DNA from: Phycisphaerae bacterium RAS1
GTDB lineage: Bacteria; Planctomycetota; Phycisphaerae; UBA1845; Fen-1342
Length of the DNA stretch: 64,000 bases
Direction of reading: 5' to 3'
NCBI GenBank assembly: GCA_007859745.1
Contig: SMLU01000002.1
Location: 426,942-490,941 of the forward strand
The notes beneath the pieces are model-generated. The model was not told where the DNA came from. It was given only the letters and a program-made list of their open reading frames with translations, and made no database searches. Positions 41,086-49,978 of this stretch are shown here, piece by piece. The position numbers and the translations under genes are program-made. Position 1 is the first letter of the stretch. Each line of letters opens with the position of its first letter.

Positions 41086-42885
41086 ATGAGCGCCAACGTC
41101 CCCAAGCTGCTGGCCGACCCGACGATCGTCGCCTTCCGCGTCGCCGCCGACGAATGGCCGCGGACGCTCCTGGCCGAGACCCCGATCCCCGACGCCTGGA
41201 TGGCCCTGCTTGAGCGCCTTGACGGCACGCGCCGCTTCGTCCCCGCCGGCGACCTGCCGCGCGGCCAACGTGGCGACACGCTCACGCTGGTTCGAAACCG
41301 CCTGCTGACGATTCCCCTGCCGCCACTGCGTCTGCCGTCGGCTTCAAGAGACGTCGTCGATGTTCGCGGCGAGCTGCTGGCGCGCTGGAACGCGCGCGAG
41401 CAGGACCTGGCCGACCTGCGGCACACGCTGCTGGATTCCGACACGCTCACGCTCGATCGCCTGGCTCGGCTCGCCGGCGAGCGCGGCCTCGCGAATGCCG
41501 TGCGGCGCTTCGTTCGCGAACGTCCGGCCGATGCGCTGCTGCGCGACGATCACCGCGCGGCCCTGCTGACAACGGTGCAGGAAGAATCGCGGCGGTTCCT
41601 CTTCGAAAGCGGCCTGACGCTCGACTCAGTCAACGTGCTGTCGTTCAGTAGCGAGAGCGTCGCGCAGCGCCAGCAGCTCGCACAGCAGACGTCGCAGCGC
41701 GTCGAGCACATTCGCGCCCGCCAGATGGTCGAGCAAGCCGCCATCGCCGCCGCCCAGCGCCGCCTCGAAGACATGGGCGGCCTGCTCACCAAGCTGCGGG
41801 CGGCGGCGGATCAAAACAGCGGCGGGCAATGGCGCGAATTGCTGCCGGCGTTGGCGCCCGCCGAGCGCGGGCGGCTGCTGGAAAGCCTGTGGCGCATCAC
41901 GCCCGATCGCCGCGTCTGCTCCGCCGTCGCGGTCGTCACGCCTTCCGAATGCGCCTGGCTCGATCCGCGCCGGCCTCAGGAGATTCTGCGAAAACTGGAG
42001 CTTCCCCGACAACTCGGCGGCCTGCGGTCGCTGAGCTTTGACGAGCGGCGCGAGGCGCTGTTGATCGGCGCCGCCGCCGGAGTCTGGATTGTCAGTGCTA
42101 TCACGGGTGAAGCGCTCGCAGCGCTCCGGATTCCGGTATCGGCGACCGCGGCGACCGGCGTGAACTCGGCGGTCGCGGTCGGCGATGCGGTCTTCGCGAC
42201 CCACTCGCAATTCGGCTGTTGGCGCTGGATGTTGGGAGATGCGCAGCCTGCGGCCGGCACGGGGGCCGGCCGCGACCCCTTGTCAGACCCGTCTGACGAG
42301 CCGCACCCGATTTACGTCCCGTCGCGCGATGTTCGCGCGGTGCGCAGCGTCCGCGTCATCGACGACAATCGCATCCTCTTCAGCGTCGACGACGCCCTGC
42401 ACATGTGCGCCACCGACGGCCGCCTGCTGCGGCGCTTCGATCTGGCCGGCAGTCCCATTCATGCCGCAGTCGCCAGCGGCGACGACGTTTTCGTCGGCAC
42501 CGAAAAGGGCCTGCTGCTGCGCGAATCGCTGGCAGCGCCGCTGGAGGCGTGGGAAGTTCTCTACCGCGGGCACCAGCCGGTTGAGTCCATCACGCTTCGC
42601 CGCTGGAGCGACCTGATCGAGCTGGCTGTACCCGCTGGGGAACAGGGCGTCGTTGGCGTGTTCGCCGGCGAGGACCTTGTCACGCGGCTTGCGACCGCGG
42701 CGTGGCCGGTCCGCCGCGCGTGGGCGTGCGATGACGCCATCGTGGCGCTGAGCACCGCCCGCGACCGGCTGATGGTGCTGCACGCCGATCAGCCCGAACG
42801 CCGCGGAACCGATATTTCGATCGCCCGCATGCTGGGAGCGGCGGCACAAGACGTCTGCCTTGTCACGCGCGATGCGAACGCCTGA
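41086..42885 (+). CDS. SPFH-like / coiled-coil / beta-propeller protein
   Basis: 599 aa from ATG 41086. Residues about 30-180 resemble an SPFH (band 7) domain: TPIPDAWMALLERLDGTRRF, PAGDLPRGQRGD, a run of short strands (TLTLVRNRLLTIPLPPLRL), DVRGELLARW, and a last strand FESGLTLDSVNVLSFSS. A coiled-coil follows (about 183-250, AQRQQLAQQTSQRVEHIR, AAAQRRLEDMGGLL). Residues about 280-599 contain repeated four-strand blades with Asp/Gly turns (LLIGAAAGVWIVSAITGEAL, ILFSVDDALHMCATDGRLL, DVFVGTEKGLLLRESL), a propeller fold. SPFH proteins oligomerise on membranes. With the AAA gene it suggests a membrane-remodelling or quality-control assembly; this is inference. Confidence 0.65.
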   Translation: MSANVPKLLADPTIVAFRVAADEWPRTLLAETPIPDAWMALLERLDGTRRFVPAGDLPRGQRGDTLTLVRNRLLTIPLPPLRLPSASRDVVDVRGELLARWNAREQDLADLRHTLLDSDTLTLDRLARLAGERGLANAVRRFVRERPADALLRDDHRAALLTTVQEESRRFLFESGLTLDSVNVLSFSSESVAQRQQLAQQTSQRVEHIRARQMVEQAAIAAAQRRLEDMGGLLTKLRAAADQNSGGQWRELLPALAPAERGRLLESLWRITPDRRVCSAVAVVTPSECAWLDPRRPQEILRKLELPRQLGGLRSLSFDERREALLIGAAAGVWIVSAITGEALAALRIPVSATAATGVNSAVAVGDAVFATHSQFGCWRWMLGDAQPAAGTGAGRDPLSDPSDEPHPIYVPSRDVRAVRSVRVIDDNRILFSVDDALHMCATDGRLLRRFDLAGSPIHAAVASGDDVFVGTEKGLLLRESLAAPLEAWEVLYRGHQPVESITLRRWSDLIELAVPAGEQGVVGVFAGEDLVTRLATAAWPVRRAWACDDAIVALSTARDRLMVLHADQPERRGTDISIARMLGAAAQDVCLVTRDANA

Positions 42886-42903
42886 CGGCGATCCATGATC
42901 GAT

Positions 42904-43003
42904 GGGTGGGACGGGCGCCTGAGCTTGTGAACACGTGGGTGGGAGGGGCGTCTCGCCCGCCCCTGCAATGACGTGGTCGGGCAAGATGCCCGTTCCACCC
43001 CAA
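42904..43003. repeat. Palindromic repeat family C, copy 3
   Basis: GGGTGGGACGGGCGCC..., GGGAGGGGCGTCTCGCCCGC CCC and GTCGGGCAAGATGCCCGTTC CACCC, starting 19 bp after the propeller gene stop. Confidence 0.8.
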
Positions 43004-43112
43004 AGAAAGAAAGTGACGCGGCGCGGTCCACACGACCGCGCCGCGTCGGGCAGGATTCGCCGGCCCCCGCACGCCGTTCCTTGTCACGGGGACCAGCGGT
43101 TACAGCTCAGTG

Positions 43113-43448
43113 TTACGTCTCGACGAAGCGCTCCTTCAATTGCCTCCACGCTTCGCATTGCTCGGGATCGCAGCAGCACACGTCGCGAATGTGCTCATAG
43201 AAGACCTCGCCCTGCTGACCGATGTCCTTGCGCAGGTGGCACTTAAGGACGATTCGGGGCTTGGTGGTTCCGCCCAGCACGATCAGCGAGCGGATATACA
43301 CCTGGTTCCGCCCGGCCGGGCACTTCATGTGCCGATTGAGGTTCTTCTCCAGGACGCTGAGGTTTCCGGTCATCTCCTCGGGGGTCAGCGCCGGACCGAC
43401 GAGGGACTTCAGAGCGGGCCTTCGCAGCCCAAACATGTGCGAGGACAT
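43113..43448 (-). CDS. Small cysteine-containing hypothetical protein
   Basis: 111 aa from ATG 43448, chosen over the upstream 43568 start because AAGGAG lies 9 bases before it. Six Cys are visible in motifs HMKCPAG, LKCHLRKD, VCCCDPEQCEAW; the rest is basic and hydrophilic with no transmembrane segment. The spacing could bind a metal, but I do not recognise the family. It is convergent with the propeller gene and divergent from the FAD oxidoreductase. Confidence 0.6.
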   Translation of the reverse strand: MSSHMFGLRRPALKSLVGPALTPEEMTGNLSVLEKNLNRHMKCPAGRNQVYIRSLIVLGGTTKPRIVLKCHLRKDIGQQGEVFYEHIRDVCCCDPEQCEAWRQLKERFVET

Positions 43449-43855
43449 ACCTTCTAACTCCTTCCATCTGAGGTATTTATGATGCCGGAGTAGGCCGCCT
43501 GGAGGTGCGCGAGATACAACCGGGTACTGGGGAGTGCCGTGTCGGCAGTCCGCAGTCGCGCAGGCCAAACGTGCTGGAAGGAAGTCGATCAGGCGGGACG
43601 ATGCGGTATTGATCTACCTATGACAACTATGAAGGACAATTGATCATTCAGCCGTCCGATTCCTTCCGCCCATATTATAACTGATCCCCGCTGTCCGAGC
43701 GCGACAAAAAACGACAAATTAAAAATTTATCCGACAACTCGCCACGAACCGCATCCCCCCTCTTCGGCCCAACGCGTGAAACTCGTCTACACACGTTAAC
43801 GCCGTCTGCTATGCTAGCCATGGGGGAACTGCGCGTAACCCGAGGGTCTCAAGCG
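43449..43855. other. AT-rich divergent intergenic region
   Basis: 407 bp. The part 43600-43800 is the most AT-rich stretch of the window (for example CCCATATTATAACTG, GACAAATTAAAAATTTATCC), free of the palindromic repeats and lying between two divergent starts, so it probably holds both promoters. I could not fix a -10/-35 pair with proper spacing. Confidence 0.5.
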
Positions 43856-45574
43856 ATGGCAACTCGTCGACAGTTTCTCAAAGGCGGCCTGGCCGCGGTC
43901 GCCTACGGACTTTCCGCCCGAACCGGCTGGAGCGCCCTGCTGGCTCCGGGGCAACCGCACTTCCCGTCCAGCGGCGCCGGACCGTTTCTCAACATCCCGC
44001 GACGCCCGCCATCAATCACCATCGACGGCCTGCCGTTCGAATCCTGGTTCACCGCCGACGACTTCCGCGAGGTGATCCCGTTTCACTCGACGCCTTCCCT
44101 GCCCGGCGGTCAACCGCCGCCGCCAAGCGAGTGCGTCGACGTCGCGGTCGTCGGCGGTGGAATCTCCGGACTCACCTGCGCCTACTTCCTGCGACAGTTC
44201 CGTCCGGTGCTCTTCGAGTTGCGGCCCCGCTTCGGCGGCAACGCGATGGGCGAGATCTGGGAGCACACGAAATACTCGCTTGGCAGCGCCTATTTCATCA
44301 CGCCGGACAAGGGCGACTTCCTCGAGCAGTTCTACCAGGAGCTGGGGCTGGACCGTGTCGCGCGCGTCTCGGAGCCGCCGGACCCGGTCGAGGTGATGGA
44401 CCAGATTCTCGACGACTTCTACGGCGGCCAGGGCAGCCCGCCCGAGCACCAGCTCGCGTTCCAGCGATACGCCGAAGTCGTGACGTACATGGCCGACGAG
44501 GGATATCCCGACATCCCCTGGCCCGCCGACGAGAAATCGCGCGAGTACATCCGCGAGCTTGACCGCAAGACGTTCAAGCAGGACCTGCTGGAGCGGATGG
44601 GCGACGTGCCGATCCCGCCTTTGCTGGCCGCGGCCATTCAGGGCTATTTCTACTCGTCCTTCAACGCTTCGTGGGATGAAGTGTCGGCTGCCAGCGGCTG
44701 GAACTTCGTCGCGGCCGAGGAGTTCGGCCGCTGGGTGCTGCCCGGCGGCAATGCCTACATGGCCGAGCAGCTCTACCGGCGGCTGCAGCGAGTCGAACAG
44801 CACGCGCCCCAGCGGCCCCTGCTCCGCGCGAATCACCAGGTTTTCGACGTGCGCCCAGCCGGCGACGGCGTGCTGCTGACGTACATTGACCCGCAGGGCC
44901 AGGTTCGCTCGCTGCGGGCGAAGTATGTCGTGCTGGCGGGCGCCAAGCAGATCTGCAAGTACATGATTCCCAACCTGGAGCAGATTGACGAGCAGAAGTA
45001 CCTGGCGATGACAAACATCCGCACCAACGCCTACCTGGTCGTCAACGTGCTCATCAACCGCCGCATCCAGCGCGATTTCTACGACATCTTCCTCGTCCAC
45101 GACGAGAACTTCCCCATCGATCTGCCGCTGTTCGAGGCCAATCCGATCGTGACCGACGTTCTCAACGGGCATTTCGCCCGCCCTGGCAACCCGCCGCGAA
45201 GCGTGCTTTCGCTCTACTGGCCTCTGCCCTTTCCGACGGCCCGCTTCACGCTCGTCACGCCGGGGGCGTTTGACAACTACACGCAGCGGTTGCTTCCGCA
45301 ACTTCGACGGATCCTCGCGCTGCTGGACGTTCCCGAGTCGGCCGTGCAGCAGGTGCGCGTCTCGCGCTGGGGGCACGCGATGCCGATCGCGTTTTCCAAC
45401 CTGATCGCCGACGGCACGATCGAGCACCTGCGCCGGCCTCTCTGGGACCGGGTGTTCTTCTCGAACCAGGACAATTGGGCTCTGCCCGCGATTGAAAACA
45501 GCGTGCTCGAGGCGCAGAGCGTCACGGCCCAGATCGCGCAGGCGCTCTGCGATCGTGGCGTCCGCCCCGGGTAG
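43856..45574 (+). CDS. Tat-exported FAD-dependent amine-oxidase-like protein
   Basis: 572 aa from ATG 43856 (GAGGG 10 bases upstream), placed so that the twin-arginine signal TRRQFLKGGLAAVAYG is at the very N-terminus. The FAD-binding motif is VDVAVVGGGISGLTCAYFLR with the second acidic/Arg position in LFELRPRFGGNAMG, the phrase of the phytoene-desaturase/amine-oxidase superfamily. The C-terminal flavin-proximal segment includes RWGHAMPIAF and VFFSNQDNWALPAIENSVLE. It acts in the periplasm on an unknown substrate. The usual substrate-domain residues cannot be matched to a specific member. Confidence 0.85.
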   Translation: MATRRQFLKGGLAAVAYGLSARTGWSALLAPGQPHFPSSGAGPFLNIPRRPPSITIDGLPFESWFTADDFREVIPFHSTPSLPGGQPPPPSECVDVAVVGGGISGLTCAYFLRQFRPVLFELRPRFGGNAMGEIWEHTKYSLGSAYFITPDKGDFLEQFYQELGLDRVARVSEPPDPVEVMDQILDDFYGGQGSPPEHQLAFQRYAEVVTYMADEGYPDIPWPADEKSREYIRELDRKTFKQDLLERMGDVPIPPLLAAAIQGYFYSSFNASWDEVSAASGWNFVAAEEFGRWVLPGGNAYMAEQLYRRLQRVEQHAPQRPLLRANHQVFDVRPAGDGVLLTYIDPQGQVRSLRAKYVVLAGAKQICKYMIPNLEQIDEQKYLAMTNIRTNAYLVVNVLINRRIQRDFYDIFLVHDENFPIDLPLFEANPIVTDVLNGHFARPGNPPRSVLSLYWPLPFPTARFTLVTPGAFDNYTQRLLPQLRRILALLDVPESAVQQVRVSRWGHAMPIAFSNLIADGTIEHLRRPLWDRVFFSNQDNWALPAIENSVLEAQSVTAQIAQALCDRGVRPG

Positions 45575-45582
45575 CCGCATCC

Positions 45583-45640
45583 CGGGTGGGACGGGCGTCT
45601 CGCCCGTCCCGCGCGACGGGCGAGACGCCCGTCCCACCCA
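45583..45640. repeat. Palindromic repeat family C, copy 4
   Basis: GGGTGGGACGGGCGTCTCGC CCGTCCC and its inverse, 9 bp after the oxidoreductase stop and 40 bp before lpxA. Confidence 0.85.
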
Positions 45641-45679
45641 GTTAGCGTAAGCACCCAGCCCATCGATACAATCCAAGGT

Positions 45680-46495
45680 ATGGCCATTCACGTGACAGCC
45701 GTGGTCGATCGGCGCGCGGAAATCGACCCGTCCGCCGAGGTCGGCGCTTACGCCATCATTGAAACCGGGGTGAAGATCGGCCCCGAGACGCGCATCTGGC
45801 CGCATGCGTACATCTCGGCCGGCACGACCATCGGCTGCCGGGTGCAGGTGCATCCGCACGCGGTGGTCGGCCATCATCCGCAGGACTTCGCCTGGAAGGG
45901 CTCGCCCAGCTACACGCAGATCGGCGACGAGACGATCATCCGCGAGTGCGCCACGGTTCATCGCGGCACGCTGGCCGACACGACCACCGTCGTCGGCAAG
46001 CGCTGCTTTCTGATGGCGTGCAGCCACGTGGGGCACAACTGCGTCCTGGGCGACGATGTCAAGATCGCCAACGGCGGGCTGCTTTCGGGCTACGTGAGCG
46101 TGGGCGACAAGACGTTCATCTCCGGACTCAGCGGCGTGCATCAGTTCGTCCGTATCGGCGAGCTGGTGATGCTGTCCGGCGGCACGCGCGTGGTCATGGA
46201 CATTCCCCCGTTCATGATTTGGGGGCCGCACGGCGTAACGGGGCCGAACGTGATCGGTCTGCGGCGGGCGGGGCTGACCGGCGAGGAGCGGCTGGAATTG
46301 CGGAAGTGCCACCACCTCTTGTACCGCAGCGGACTGCACTTTCGCGAGGCGGTCGCGCGCGTGGCCGAGTTCGTCAGGTTCGCGCCGGGCAAGCGGCTGG
46401 CCGCGTTTCTGGCGGAGCCGAGCAAGCGCGGCATCGGCGGGTACCGCCACGCCGGCCGGCGCGTTGGCGACAGCGGCGACGGCGCTGACGTGTGA
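45680..46495 (+). CDS. lpxA: UDP-N-acetylglucosamine acyltransferase (LpxA)
   Basis: 271 aa, normal for LpxA, the first step of lipid A synthesis (acyl-ACP to UDP-GlcNAc 3-OH) in the cytoplasm. Left-handed beta-helix hexapeptides are visible throughout (VDRRAEIDPSAEVGAYAIIE, VKIGPETRIWPHAYI). The catalytic His lies in CSHVGHNCVLGD (His 119, the second His). C-terminal helical cap with PNVIGLRRAGLTGEERLELR. It shows an LPS-bearing outer membrane. No other lpx gene is in the window. Confidence 0.93.
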   Translation: MAIHVTAVVDRRAEIDPSAEVGAYAIIETGVKIGPETRIWPHAYISAGTTIGCRVQVHPHAVVGHHPQDFAWKGSPSYTQIGDETIIRECATVHRGTLADTTTVVGKRCFLMACSHVGHNCVLGDDVKIANGGLLSGYVSVGDKTFISGLSGVHQFVRIGELVMLSGGTRVVMDIPPFMIWGPHGVTGPNVIGLRRAGLTGEERLELRKCHHLLYRSGLHFREAVARVAEFVRFAPGKRLAAFLAEPSKRGIGGYRHAGRRVGDSGDGADV

Positions 46496-47619
46496 AGGTC
46501 CTCATCGCGCCCGACAAATTCAAGGATGCGCTGGACGCGCCCGCCGCGGCCGAGGCGATGGCCGCCGGCGTGCACGACGCGCTTCCGTCGGCGGAGATTG
46601 AGAGTTGCCCCCTGGGAGACGGGGGCGAGGGGACGGGGCGCCTGCTTGCGCAGCTTGCCGGGGCGGAGACGCGCCGCTGCCGTGTGCTCGACCCGCTGGG
46701 CCGGACGCGCGACGCGAGCTGGTGGTTCGTGCATGATGATGGCGTCGCAATTGTGGAGATGGCGCAGGCGTCCGGCCTTCATCTGCTCGACGAGAGCCAG
46801 CGCGACCCGACGCAGACGACCTCCTTCGGCTGCGGCGAGCTGATTCACGCCGCGCTGGACGCCGGGGCTACGCGCGTCTTCGTGTGCGCCGGCGGATCGG
46901 CGACGGTGGACGGCGGCGCGGGCTGCCTGCAGGCGCTGGGCTGGCGCATGTTCGACGAACACGGCGACCAGATTCTGACGCCGCTCGCTGGCGGGTCGCT
47001 ACAGGCGGTGATGCGGGTGCGGCGGCCGGCGTGGAGTCCGCCGGCTGAAATCGTCGTGCTGACGGACGTGGATAATGCACTGCTGGGGCGCGACGGGGCG
47101 GCCAGCGCGTTCGGTCCGCAGAAGGGTGCGACGCCGGCGCAGGTCAGGCTGCTGGAGGGCAACTTGCGTCATTGGGCAGCCCGGCTGGCGGAGGCCAGCG
47201 GCGTTGTTGTGCACGCCATGCAGCGCGGCGGGGCGGCGGGCGGGTTGCCGGCGGCGCTGGCGGCGGGGTGCGGCGCACGGGTGGAGTCGGGCTTTGACGA
47301 GCTTGCGGCGCGCGTCGATCTGGCTGCGAAGCTTCGCCGGTGCGACGTGTGCCTCACCGGCGAAGGGCGGCTGGATGCACAGACGGCGCGCGGCAAGGTG
47401 GTCGCGGGCGTGGCGCGAATGGCGGTCGCCGCCGATCGGCCGGCGGTGGCGTTCGTGGGAAGCGTTGATTCGCGGAGCGACGTCGCGGCGATCGCCAAAT
47501 CTCTGGGGCTGCAAGGGGTCGAGGTCATCAGCCCGGCGACGAGGGAAAGGCGCGAGGCGCTGGCACATTGTGCCGAGAATCTCCGAAACGCGGTGGCGCG
47601 GCATTTCCGCCGGCGGTGA
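46492..47619 (+). CDS. Glycerate kinase
   Basis: 375 aa from GTG 46492, overlapping the lpxA stop by 4 bases. GarK/GlxK-type family: VLIAPDKFKDALDAPAAAEAM, CPLGDGGEGTG, VCAGGSATVDGGAG, MQRGGAAGGLPAALAAG and CLTGEGRLDAQTARGK. It phosphorylates D-glycerate using ATP. The hydroxyacid dehydrogenase at 60219 could supply glycerate from tartronate semialdehyde, but the genes are far apart and the overlap with lpxA may be accidental operon packing. Confidence 0.92.
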   Translation: MKVLIAPDKFKDALDAPAAAEAMAAGVHDALPSAEIESCPLGDGGEGTGRLLAQLAGAETRRCRVLDPLGRTRDASWWFVHDDGVAIVEMAQASGLHLLDESQRDPTQTTSFGCGELIHAALDAGATRVFVCAGGSATVDGGAGCLQALGWRMFDEHGDQILTPLAGGSLQAVMRVRRPAWSPPAEIVVLTDVDNALLGRDGAASAFGPQKGATPAQVRLLEGNLRHWAARLAEASGVVVHAMQRGGAAGGLPAALAAGCGARVESGFDELAARVDLAAKLRRCDVCLTGEGRLDAQTARGKVVAGVARMAVAADRPAVAFVGSVDSRSDVAAIAKSLGLQGVEVISPATRERREALAHCAENLRNAVARHFRRR

Positions 47620-47637
47620 TGTGGTGTGCGGAACAGG

Positions 47638-47732
47638 CGTAGGGTCCGCTGTGCGGACCAAGCGCGTAGGGTCCGCTGTGCGGACCATTGGGTGTGTCGG
47701 GGCGGCCGGTGGTCCGCACAGCGGACCCTACG
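47638..47732. repeat. Family H palindromes, array
   Basis: Two direct copies of CGTAGGGTCCGCTGTGCGGA CCA at 47638 and 47665 and one inverted copy ending 47732, between the convergent stops at 47619 and 47735. Confidence 0.85.
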
Positions 47733-47734
47733 TC

Positions 47735-49597
47735 TTATTCGCGGCCGTAGTTTTTCAGCTTCCACTCGCGGCGGGCCAGCTTGGCGGCGGACTTTCGCGC
47801 CGCGGCGCCGACCAACTGCGGCCATAGCCTGCGCCACGCGTCGCTCGTGCGGCCGAATCCGCTCAGATAGCGCGTCAAAAAACGGACACGGTCCGTCCGA
47901 GTCACTCCGGCGATGTCGAGCAGACTCACGTGCAGGCGAATGAGCGGGCGCAGCCGCTCCGATTCGCGCAGCGGACGGCGCAGGAGACGCAGCCCGTCCA
48001 TGTCAATCCAGAATAGCCGCAGCGCCGGATGCGGCAGGACCAGGATGTTGGACGCCTTGCAGTCGCGGTGGGCGAAGTGGCGCTCTTCCAGCCGCCGCAG
48101 CTCGCGCACCAGCGCGGCGCCCAGCGCCGATTTCAGGCGATATGTGGCGCGCCCGCCGGCCGCGGGCAGCTCGCGCCGCAGGTGTGCTTCAAGGTCGAGC
48201 GCGCCGGGCAGCGCTTCGGTCATCAGCAGGCTTTCGCGGATCAGCGGGCCAACCCGCCGCTCCAGCAGCGCCAGCGGGCGCGGCGTGGGGAGGTCGCGGT
48301 GAAGCAGCGCGTGCCCCATTCGCCAGCCGCGCATGCCGCGCGACGGCGGCAGAAGCTGCGACAGCCTGCGCCAGGCGCTTCGGGCCAGGCAGCGCTTGAT
48401 GTACACGGGGATCGGTCCGTCGTCATGCGCCAGCAATGCCCGCCGCGTGACGCCGGAGTGGCCGATTTTGACGGCGTGCTCAGCGGCGGCGGCGCGTTGG
48501 TTGGGGGTCGGCTCGAACCAGCGCAGCGGTGCTGAAAGCACCTCGCGCCACCATTCCGCGTTGAGCGCCAGGCCGGAGGTGCGCGAGTCCTCGCTGCGAT
48601 GCTTGACGCTGGTCGCGACTTGGGCGATCCAGCCGCCGCCGAGGCGAATCCGGTCGAAGTAGCTTCCGCGGCGTCCGGCGCGGCGGTCGCGCTGCGCCCA
48701 GAGGCGCTGCGCGTGTCGCTGGGCCGCGACGTCCAGTGCGGCGACCAGCGCGCGGAACGAGAGCCGCAGCGGCCGACCGTGCGGGAACGCGTGCTCGAAC
48801 TCGTCGCGCCAGCGGAGGTAAAGGCGGAGAAAGCGCAGACGGTCCTTGATGGAGCTGTTCTTGCGGAACCACTGGTTGAGCTGCGCCAGGTTGCGGACAA
48901 CGGCGGCGTCGCTGATCGGACGGTTGAGACGGGCGCTTTGCAGATCGACGAAAAGCGTGCGATACCGGCCTGGCGCCGTCGGTGCGACCAGCAGGTTGGC
49001 GGCGTGCATGTCCAGATGTTCGAAGCCGGCCTGGTGGGCGCGGGCGATCATCTCAGCCACTTGCCGCGCGAGCTGCATCACGTCGCGCCGTCGGCGGCGC
49101 ACGTCTTCGTCCGACTGAAGCTGGCGCCAAAACTCGCTGAGCGTGCCGGCGGGCTCCACCGCTTCGGTAACCAGAAGCGACCAGCGCAGCCCGTTGCGCT
49201 GCAGCGCTGCGTGGCCCGCCGGAACCACCGCAGGTATTCCGCATCGCAGCGCGAACAGTCCGCCGTTCCACTCCGCGATGCAGGGTGGCGGGCGGAAGAG
49301 CCGCTTGACGCGCGTCCGAAACCCCTCATCGGAGTAGTACTTCACGAAATACGCGCGCCCGGCGATCAGCACCCGCCATACTTCGCGGCGGCCGTTCTTC
49401 TTGACTCGTTTCCAGCCCGGCTGGCGTTCCGGCTCGGCCCAGACGGAGGCAGGGACGAGGGCGAGGACTTCGGCGAACCCGTTGCGGGCGGTCCAGGTCA
49501 AACCGTCGTGCGCAACCGGGCCGGCGGCGTTGTCAGGCGTCGCGACGCGAGGAGGCCGCGGGGATTGTGCGGACAACGGCAGTGAAGACGTGCTCAA
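47735..49597 (-). CDS. Tandem two-domain LPS-kinase-like protein (WaaP/KdkA type)
   Basis: About 620 aa; the frame stays open to 49969 but the upstream part is translated repeat DNA, so a TTG near 49597 or a nearby start is assumed. Two copies of a small-molecule/sugar kinase fold related to lipopolysaccharide core kinases. Domain 1 (about 30-300): YFVKYYSD (Lys), FEHLDMHAANLLV (catalytic Asp loop), LFVDLQSARL. Domain 2 (about 330-600): VYIKRCLAR (Lys), FAHRDCKASNILV, LFWIDMDGLRL. Each keeps the Lys, the HxD...N loop and the metal Asp. Single-domain relatives phosphorylate heptose or Kdo; the fused pair might act on two sites. It is convergent with lpxA-glycerate kinase. Confidence 0.78.
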   Translation of the reverse strand: MSTSSLPLSAQSPRPPRVATPDNAAGPVAHDGLTWTARNGFAEVLALVPASVWAEPERQPGWKRVKKNGRREVWRVLIAGRAYFVKYYSDEGFRTRVKRLFRPPPCIAEWNGGLFALRCGIPAVVPAGHAALQRNGLRWSLLVTEAVEPAGTLSEFWRQLQSDEDVRRRRRDVMQLARQVAEMIARAHQAGFEHLDMHAANLLVAPTAPGRYRTLFVDLQSARLNRPISDAAVVRNLAQLNQWFRKNSSIKDRLRFLRLYLRWRDEFEHAFPHGRPLRLSFRALVAALDVAAQRHAQRLWAQRDRRAGRRGSYFDRIRLGGGWIAQVATSVKHRSEDSRTSGLALNAEWWREVLSAPLRWFEPTPNQRAAAAEHAVKIGHSGVTRRALLAHDDGPIPVYIKRCLARSAWRRLSQLLPPSRGMRGWRMGHALLHRDLPTPRPLALLERRVGPLIRESLLMTEALPGALDLEAHLRRELPAAGGRATYRLKSALGAALVRELRRLEERHFAHRDCKASNILVLPHPALRLFWIDMDGLRLLRRPLRESERLRPLIRLHVSLLDIAGVTRTDRVRFLTRYLSGFGRTSDAWRRLWPQLVGAAARKSAAKLARREWKLKNYGRE

Positions 49598-49612
49598 TCG
49601 TGCGACTCGACT

Positions 49613-49686
49613 GGGGGACCGGCTTCTGGCCGGTCTCGATGAAACAGGACGCGATCCGAAAGACCGGCCGGAGGCCGGTCCCCCCA
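49613..49686. repeat. Palindromic repeat family G, copy 1
   Basis: GGGGGACCGGCTTCTGGCCG GTCTCG and inverted partner AGACCGGCCGGAGGCCGGTC CCCCC with a 25-bp loop. Confidence 0.85.
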
Positions 49687-49819
49687 ACAGACAGCTCCGG
49701 CGCGGCGTTTTGCGCGTCGTAGGATAGTACCATCGACGGGGATTGGCCAGAACCTGCCAACCGCACCGGGGTGTAACCGCGTGTGACCTGAGATGTTGGC
49801 GGGCTCGGCGGACATGTCT

Positions 49820-49918
49820 GTCCGAACCCGCCGCGCCAAGCGGCGGGTTGACGTCCCCGGCCTTTGAGGCGCCGCTACCTTGCGAGCGACAACCTGCCGC
49901 GTGGTGCGGCGGTTCGGA
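49820..49918. repeat. Composite family B unit, second copy
   Basis: Facing palindromes 49820-49852 and 49890-49918 with the spacer CCCGGCCTTTGAGGCGCC GCT; see 20177-20275. It lies in the 381-bp gap between the kinase and prepilin genes, together with family G. No other feature was found there. Confidence 0.8.
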
Positions 49919-49978
49919 AAAACCGCCCCCGCGGGCGGCGTCCGCGCCGCACTTCAATTCGAGGTTCACTTGCGTCGG

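Noticed and set aside
47735-49969. Long form of the kinase gene starting at 49969
   Set aside because: The extra N-terminus is translated family G and B repeat DNA; kinase homology begins only near codon 150 of that form.
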